From positions 1,550,001 through 1,614,000 of the forward strand of contig NC_085921.1 in NCBI RefSeq assembly GCF_035222485.1: a stretch of DNA of 64,000 nucleotides, in the 5' to 3' direction. Below the pieces are notes generated by a model. It was not told where the DNA came from, did no database searches, and saw only the letters and a list, made by a program, of their open reading frames with translations. Position numbers and translations under genes: made by a program. Within the stretch, counting starts at the first letter, position 1, and the number at the start of each line of letters is the position of its first letter. This document shows, one piece after another, positions 56,351 to 64,000 of the stretch. This stretch comes from Podospora pseudoanserina. Its lineage: Eukaryota; Ascomycota; Sordariomycetes; Sordariales; Podosporaceae.

Positions 56351-58061
56351 ATGAGACGCACGTCGGTATCGCTGCCCACCAAGCACGTTGCTCGCGATCC
56401 CCACGAGAAGCCCGACCGCTACGGATTCGACCACCGAGAACCCGGCCTCGTCGCGAAGATGCAGTCCGCCTGGGCCCAGCAGTCCCAGCGGGCACGCTAC
56501 ATCAAGACCGGTGCCATCGTCTTCACCGTCCTCTTGCTCTTTTACTTCTTCACCTCCTCCGGCGACAGCTACGTCGGCGGCCAGGGACAAGTCCCATCAG
56601 ACTCCTCCTACGGAACCGACAGATGCTCCCGATCCTACTCCAAAGACAAGCCCATCGTCCAATACGTCTCTATGATCGACGCCGGCAGCACAGGCTCCCG
56701 CATTCACGTTTACAAGTTCAACAACTGCGGCGCCGCCCCCGAGCTCGAGGATGAAGTCCTCTTCAAAATGACGGCCAAGATCGAAGGCCAATCCTCCGGT
56801 CTTTCCGCGTACAAGGACGACCCCCTCAAGGCGGCCGAAAGCCTCGACACCCTCCTCGACGCCGCCCTCGAGAAAATTCCCGACAAGCTCAAGTCCTGCT
56901 CCCCCATCGCCGTCAAGGCCACCGCCGGTCTTCGTCTGATCGGAAAGGAAAAGTCGGACAAGATCCTCGAGGCGGTCCGCCACAGAATCGAAACAAAGTA
57001 CCCCTTCCCCCTCGTCTCCCGCGAGGAAAACGGCGTCGCGATCATGGACGGCTCCGACGAGGGGGTGTATGCCTGGATCACGACCAACTACCTCCTCGGC
57101 AAGATCGGCGGACCAGATCACTCCCCCACCGCGGCTGTTTTTGACCTCGGGGGTGGATCCACTCAGATTGTCTTTGAGCCCTCGTTTGAGGGCCTTACAG
57201 ACGGCGGCATGCCCGCCAAGCTCGCCGAGGGGGACCACAAGTACGCTCTTGACTTTGGGGGCCGCAAGTTCAACTTGTACCAGCACTCCCATCTCGGGTA
57301 CGGCCTCATGTCTGCTCGTGAAGCCATCCTCGCCGAGCTCGTGACTGATCTGTACGAGGAGCACAAGGGTGACAAGTCCTGGATGGAGAAACCGATTGTC
57401 AACCCTTGCTACTCGGCGGGCATGTCCAAGATGGCAAAGATCGTCTTGCCGGGTGACCACCCCCTCGGCTCCAAGCTGGAGCTGAACATGACTGGCCCTC
57501 ACTGGGCCGCGCCGGCGCAGTGCCGGGCGTTGGCGGAGAGGATTTTGAAGAAGGAGTCTGCGTGCAACCTGGCGCCGTGCTCGTTCAACGGTGTGCATCA
57601 GCCGTCTATGGCCAAGACGTTTGCGAGGGAGGATATTTACTTCTTGTCTTACTTTTACGATCGGACGCAGCCGTTGGGGATGCCGGAGAGTTTTACTCTT
57701 AGGGAGATGTCGGATCTGGCGAACAGGGTTTGTGGCGGGGAGAGGGAGTGGGATGTTTTTGAGAGTGTGCCGGGCGCGATGGAGGAGCTGAAGGATAGGC
57801 CGGAGCATTGTTTGGATTTGAACTTTATGTTGGCGCTGACGCATACGGGGTATGAGATGCCTATTGATCGGGAGGTGAGGATTGCGAAGCAGATCAAGGG
57901 GAATGAGTTGGGGTGGTGTTTGGGTGCTAGGTATGTCTTCTTTGGTCCCCCGATCATGACGAGAAATGATTTGATGCTAATGATGTGTGATGATGAACAG
58001 CTTGCCGTTGTTGAGCAAGAGTTCGGGGTGGCAGTGCAAGATTAAGGAGGTTCATAAATAG
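56351..58061 (+). CDS. GDA1: Golgi guanosine diphosphatase, GDA1/CD39 family
   Basis: Two exons (56351-57930 and 58001-58061) give 546 residues. The 70-nt intron (GTATGT..GATGCTAATG..GAACAG) replaces the short read-through end with ASLPLLSKSSGWQCKIKEVHK. It is a type II membrane protein: a cytosolic N-terminus and a single anchor at residues 51-68 (IKTGAIVFTVLLLFYFFT). Apyrase conserved regions follow: MIDAGSTGSRIHVYKF (ACR1), KATAGLRLIG (ACR2/3 area), AVFDLGGGSTQIVFEP (ACR4). Gda1 hydrolyses GDP to GMP in the Golgi lumen, allowing GDP-mannose/GMP exchange for glycosylation. Length and topology match the family. The start is the first ATG, after a CT-rich leader. Confidence 0.93.
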
Positions 58062-58620
58062 ACGAACCTTTTTGGAGCACAGCATGATACCGAGGAGAAA
58101 ATGGAAGGAAAAGGAAGGGGTCATGAAAAAAAAAAAAAGCCACGCAACTTTTTTTGATGTCTTCGCGTACATACATACATATACAACCTTTTAGTTATCA
58201 TCATTTCTTTTTCTTTTTCGGTTGGTTGGTTGGTTGGTCTAGGGTATGGGAGATACTGTTGTACTCTGGTGAAACAGAGACGGCGTTAATAGGGAGGGTT
58301 GAGCGGGTAGGGGGGCGGTGGTTGTTTTTCGCCTGTAGGATAGAACAACATCATGAATCAGGGGGCCGGAAATGCAAAAAAGTGTGTGAATGTTGACTGT
58401 TCCCATCACATCACGCTGTCGATACCTGTCTGGCTCTTATGATGTTTCAATGTTTTGAATGTTGAATTATTTGTTACCATCACCCCCCTTCTTTGGCCTT
58501 GGGATACATACAACAACCATAAAACTTCCAAAAATAAAAATAAAAGGCCTTTGCCTTCCCATCTTGCCTTGAAAACTCATCCACTCCCCTTGAATATCAC
58601 AACAAACTCCCCCCCCCCTT
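58062..58620. other. Convergent intergenic region
   Basis: 3' flanks of GDA1 and the magnesium-chelatase-like gene. It holds A and T runs (58125-58137, 58205-58218) and GGTT repeats (58221-58235). No gene is seen. Confidence 0.45.
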
Positions 58621-59859
58621 CTAAGCAGGAACCCCAACCATCCCCAAAACATCCTCCACCACCTCCTCAACCCCCCACCCCCCCATCACCACACCCACCG
58701 CCTCCCCCTCACTCCCCCACTGCACACTCCTCTCCCTTTCCATCATCCCCCCCTCCCCAACCATCACAATCCGATGCCCATAAACCTTCCTAACCGCCAA
58801 CCCGACCAAACTCGCCGTCACAAACCCCAACCCATGCAGCGCCGCCAAACTCTTGCACAAATACCCCAAACACCTCGTCGCCTGAGGCGTCACCCCCCCC
58901 ACCACCGCCCTGTGAATCCTCAAATGGCTCACCACATTCATCTGATACCTCAGCACATCCACATCCACACACGCCAGCGTCGTCAGCTGAGACAGCAGCG
59001 AGATGTCGTCTTCCGTCATATGCGGTTGCGGAGCAGGTTCGTGGTCAGGCAAAGGCCCGAGACCGGATGACGACCGTTTGATGATGCTATCGCTCGACGC
59101 GACGGAAATGTTGTCGTCAGGACGAGAAAGCTCCGCGTCGAGGTGGTCAAGCCCGTCTTTTTCCGCGTCGTGCCAATGACTCAAGTAGAAAAAGTCGTTT
59201 AGATGGGGTGTCACCCTCGCTTGGGTCGGGGAGGGGGCGCCGATTATGGCGATGAACAAGAACTGCTTCGGGGCGGTTTGGACAGAGGTTCGTGTAAAGA
59301 TTCTTCGGGTTCGTAGCAGTTCGAGGGCTTGGATCTGGACGGCGCGGGGGGCCAGGTGGAGGTTTTTGGCGAGGATGAAGTTGGCTATTTGGGGTTGCTG
59401 GGCTGGTTGGTGGGTTGTTGTTGATGGGGAGGAGGGGACGATGGCTGCTGGGCCGATTCGGGGGGAGAATGCGCCTGGTCGAGAGGGAGGGGCGGGGCTG
59501 GGGAAGTAGGATCCCCCTGATGAGGAGGGACCGCCGGTGGTGGAAGAGGGTTCATGGCGGAGATGGTAGGGGGAGGCAGAGCGGGTGTGGGTTGGTGATG
59601 GGGGACCACCGCGGGCTGGCTGGGGGACCAGGAGTCCGGTTGCGAACTCGTCGAGGGTGGCGTGGGAATGGCAGTTAATGATGGCGGGGGTGAGGTTGAA
59701 GGTTTTGGATGCGACGAGGCAGAGCTCTTCGGCTAGTTCGTCGACATAGTCTGGGAGGGTGCCTATTAGGCAGTGTTCGCGGGCGACAAGACACAAGAGA
59801 GTGGCTAGTTCGAGGTCGCTGAGAGACCGGATCTTGTCGAGGAGTTGTTCATTGGCCAT
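58621..59859 (-). CDS. Magnesium-chelatase-like fungal protein
   Basis: A single exon encodes 412 residues from ATG 59859. The N-terminus is helical (LLDKIRSLSDLELATLLCLV, REHCLIGTLPDYVDELAEEL), followed by a Ser/Pro-rich disordered linker. A conserved block (NFILAKNLHLAPRAVQIQAL, FTRTSVQTAPKQFLFIAIIG, VTPHLNDFFYLSHWHD) is the part I associate with fungal proteins annotated as magnesium chelatase subunit-like. The C-terminus has helical stretches (RCLGYLCKSLAALHGLGFVT). No intact Walker A motif is visible, so ATPase activity is unlikely from this sequence alone. Fungi make no chlorophyll, so the label describes homology only. The function is unknown. Confidence 0.68.
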   Translation of the reverse strand: MANEQLLDKIRSLSDLELATLLCLVAREHCLIGTLPDYVDELAEELCLVASKTFNLTPAIINCHSHATLDEFATGLLVPQPARGGPPSPTHTRSASPYHLRHEPSSTTGGPSSSGGSYFPSPAPPSRPGAFSPRIGPAAIVPSSPSTTTHQPAQQPQIANFILAKNLHLAPRAVQIQALELLRTRRIFTRTSVQTAPKQFLFIAIIGAPSPTQARVTPHLNDFFYLSHWHDAEKDGLDHLDAELSRPDDNISVASSDSIIKRSSSGLGPLPDHEPAPQPHMTEDDISLLSQLTTLACVDVDVLRYQMNVVSHLRIHRAVVGGVTPQATRCLGYLCKSLAALHGLGFVTASLVGLAVRKVYGHRIVMVGEGGMMERERSVQWGSEGEAVGVVMGGWGVEEVVEDVLGMVGVPA

Positions 59860-61401
<1,542 letters not shown>

Positions 61402-62144
61402 GCAGGATACATGATGGCATGAGATGTAGTGAGGATGACCAGTTTGCTCTTTCAAGTTTTGGGTTTTTGGCTTTGTATGATATCATGCTGGGAGTATCTG
61501 GCGAGTTGTTTCCAATTCATAACCTGGGCTTGGCGCTTTTTTATCTGCTTTTGAGAAGGCCTCGATAGACCTGCATTGGTATCAAGGTGGAAAGGCATAT
61601 ATATATATATATATCTATGGCGAAGCTCAACAAGATACCTCTGTGCTGGGTTGCAAGACCTTACTGTGATTTATACATGTTTCACCGCATATCGCGGCAT
61701 AACCCCAACCCTGCTGGCTGAGCCACCGTTATGGCGCCTGGTGGGCCTGGCGCCAACCTGGAACGAACGAACAAACGGTCGAGCTCCAGTGATCAGCGAA
61801 ATCGACAAGATCCAAACTCCACAAAACCCGGTTACTTTTTCATGGGCCGACCTTTCTGCAGTCCGCACCAACTCCGCCGAACAACAAGTGTCGAGTGTCC
61901 ACAACCGAACGACCTCGAGATCCACGATAATTCGGCCCATCGAATGAATCCACCAGGCTTTCCCATGGTTTTGATCGAGCACTTGTCGCGAAACGGGGAC
62001 AGGGTCTTTTTGCGACTACTACCTCGGACTCCAACAACAGCAACAACAACAACAACAACAACAACAAGGCTCTTTTGAAGCTAAGGCGATAAGTTTGGAA
62101 CCAGTCCATCTTGCACAAAGCGAAGAACGCGAATACAGAAAACA
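61402..62144. promoter_or_regulatory. Intergenic; (AT)n and (CAA)n repeats before the transporter gene
   Basis: An AT tract at 61596-61614 lies in the YPT7 3' flank. A CAA/CAG triplet run at 62033-62066 lies in the leader of the next gene, 80 bp before its ATG. No gene is seen. Confidence 0.5.
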
Positions 62145-63651
62145 ATGGCACCCCCAGAACCACTCCTCCCAGCAGCGCTGGCGCCGCCAGATCACCACCA
62201 CCACACCCACCACCGACCATCCGGTGATTTCGGCAGATCCAACAAACACGATACTACAGACGACGAAGAAGATGATATCTCCCCCCGATCCTCCTTCTCG
62301 GACAGGCGCAGGTCGCAACACTACGGAGCGAGGGTAATGCTAGGTGGAATGTCGGCCGACCACTCCCCTGCCTCGGCAGGCCGATTATCACCACACACTG
62401 AACAAACACAAAAATCAAGACTCCTCGGCGGGGTCGCGAGGAAAACTCTAGGGATATGTCTGCTGCTGGTGGTCGTCTTTTTCTGGACAGTCTCCAACTT
62501 TCTCGCGTCATACATCTTCTCGGACGGGACATACTCGAAGCCTTTCTTTTTGGTTTACGTCAATACTTCGATGTTTGCGATCAGTCTTGTTCCCATGACG
62601 GGGAAGTACATCATACAAAACGGGTGGCGCACGACGCTTAGTCAAGCAAGGGAGTTACGGAAGGGGCGGTCAGCGCCGCTGTTGAGAAACGACCGAGATG
62701 AAGAAGACGAGGAACGGCTGCTGGTGGTGGAAGACGAGGGGAGCTTGGAAGCAAACGACCTCCCCCCAAGAGAGGAAAAACTCTCCCTCGCGGAGACGGC
62801 CTGGTTGAGCATGGAGTTCTGCATGCTTTGGTTTTTTGCGAATTATTTCGCCTCGGCGTGTCTGGAGTACACGTCTGTCGGGAGCGTCACTATTCTCACG
62901 TCGACGAGCAGTATATGGACTTTGATCTTGGGAGCTCTTAAGGGGGTGGAGGGTTTCACGGTCCGGAAGCTGGTTGGGGTGTTGGCGAGCTTGGTGGGGG
63001 TGATCTTGATCAGTTCGGTGGATTTGTCGGGGGCGAATGATGATGGCAGGGGGAGTTTTCCGCACAAGTCAACGTGGGAGATCGCGGTGGGGGATTCGAT
63101 GGCGCTGTTCAGTGCGGTGGTGTATGGGATTTATGTCACGGTTATGAAGCTGAGGGTGGGGAATGAGGAGAGGGTGAATATGGGCTTGTTTTTTGGCTTG
63201 GTGGGCTTGTTTAATGTTGTTTTTTTGTGGCCGGGGTTTTTTATACTGCATTTCACCGGGTTGGAGCCGGTGAGTACTTCTTCTTCTTCTATTCTGTTTG
63301 GTGAAGTTGTGGTTGGTGAGGGAGGGGATGCTGACCATGTGAAACAAACAGTTTGAGTGGCCGCCTACGGGGACGGTGTGGGCGATTATTATGTTGAATT
63401 CGGTGGCGAGCTTTTTTAGTGATATTATCTGGGCGTATGCCATGTTGTTGACGACGCCGTTGATTGTGACGGTGGGGTTGTCGTTGAACATCCCCGTGTC
63501 ACTTGTCGGGGAGATGATTCAGTACTCGCAGTACTCGAGTTGGTTGTATTGGGTCGGGGCGGGGATTGTGGTGCTGTCGTTTGTGTTTGTTACGCACGAG
63601 AGCCAGGAGGGAGGGGAGGGGAATAAGGAACAGGAGCGGACGGGAGTATAG
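62145..63651 (+). CDS. SLC35F-type drug/metabolite transporter (EamA fold)
   Basis: Two exons (62145-63269 and 63352-63651, 82-nt intron with GTGAGT donor) give 474 residues. A disordered His/Asp-rich N-terminus of about 95 residues precedes roughly ten membrane segments. These include TLGICLLLVVVFFWTVSNFL, FFLVYVNTSMFAISLVPMTG, FCMLWFFANYFASACLEYTS, VGSVTILTSTSSIWTLILGA, KLVGVLASLVGVILISSVDL, FGLVGLFNVVFLWPGFFILH, IIMLNSVASFFSDIIWAYAM and the last span YWVGAGIVVLSFVFVTHE. A charged insert (RNDRDEEDEERLLVVEDEG) splits spans 2 and 3. The sequence matches the SLC35F5/Thi74 branch, often on the vacuolar membrane. The transported compound is not known for this branch. Confidence 0.88.
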
Positions 63652-64000
63652 GGTGTTTGATGTAGGGATATGTGTTACATATTCTGGGGGCTATCATCAA
63701 TCGTGTATTTTGTTCGAGCATCACCAGGGCGTTTTGCATCACATAGGGCGAGCGAAGAAGTGGTGGACAATGATGTGTATAATTCACAATCACCAACAGT
63801 AAACAGTTCCGGGATGGTGCAAGTAGATGAGGCTTCAGTTCGTTCCCCAACGGCGCGCCCAACGGTCTGGAACCGACCGATCAGCGGGTATTTGCTTGGT
63901 GCACGGATCGCTTACCGGCAGTGGAACGTCTCAAGTCCGTGATCCGATTGGGGCCACTCAGCGGGACTTGTGCATTTTCTCCTCAGCAAATTGAAGACTA
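63652..64000. other. 3' flank at the window edge
   Basis: No gene is supported in the last 350 bases. A short open frame on + (63670-63942) has no recognisable motif. Confidence 0.4.

Noticed and set aside
56597-57844. 415-residue open frame on the - strand
   Set aside because: It is antisense to GDA1, whose motifs are unambiguous.

Overview
The window is nuclear DNA from a filamentous ascomycete, most likely a sordariomycete of the Sordariales type (Podospora/Chaetomium/Neurospora-like). The evidence is many short introns (50-91 nt) with GTAAGT/GTATGT-type donors and CTAAC/CTGAC branch points, exon-intron layouts and protein sequences close to those familiar from that class, and a gene set (SCAP, Ypt7, GDA1, Spb1, Cdt2-like, TRAP-alpha) that is ordinary for it. 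Gene identities come from recognising families and motifs by eye; no search was run. Exon joins were checked by reading frame and, for most genes, by whether the summed length divides by three.

Layout. 0-10 kb: an edge fragment, then a conserved fungal 'Ilp'-type gene (-) with a hidden last exon, then about 7 kb with no convincing gene. 10-18 kb: a TRAP-alpha/Irc22-like ER protein, an AT-hook (HMGA-like) protein with a stop inside its acidic tail, and a DEAH helicase of the Ucp12/DHX57 type carrying one apparent frameshift. 17.7-20.2 kb: a small accessory patch with a tRNA-derived SINE, a 99-bp foldback and three damaged copies of a tiny cysteine-rich gene family (an intact fourth lies at 36.2 kb). 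20.7-23.1 kb: a DUF4202 protein and a cytochrome b5/FMN 2-hydroxyacid dehydrogenase with four apparent one-base gaps, followed by a second SINE copy. 23.9-28.3 kb: three poorly known genes sharing an N-terminal W-x-C zinc-ribbon-like motif. 28.3-37.7 kb: gene-poor, with a 14-3-3-like protein and the intact cysteine-rich mini-protein.

37.7-64 kb is dense housekeeping sequence: SCAP (sterol sensing), a JMJD7-type hydroxylase convergent with the rRNA methyltransferase Spb1, a Cdt2-like WD40 protein, a short kinesin-3-like motor, a PPPDE-thioredoxin-PUL fusion, the Golgi GDPase Gda1, a magnesium-chelatase-like protein, the late-endosomal/vacuolar GTPase Ypt7 and an SLC35F-type transporter. Several act on the secretory and endomembrane system (TRAP-alpha, SCAP, Gda1, Ypt7, SLC35F), but the arrangement looks like ordinary eukaryotic gene order, not a cluster.

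A recurring oddity is that coding frames break at G or C homopolymers in three otherwise well-conserved genes. This is best explained by assembly indels, though decay or slippage cannot be excluded from sequence alone. The likeliest sources of undescribed biology are the MC-x(n)-CGH mini-protein family and the zinc-ribbon gene trio.
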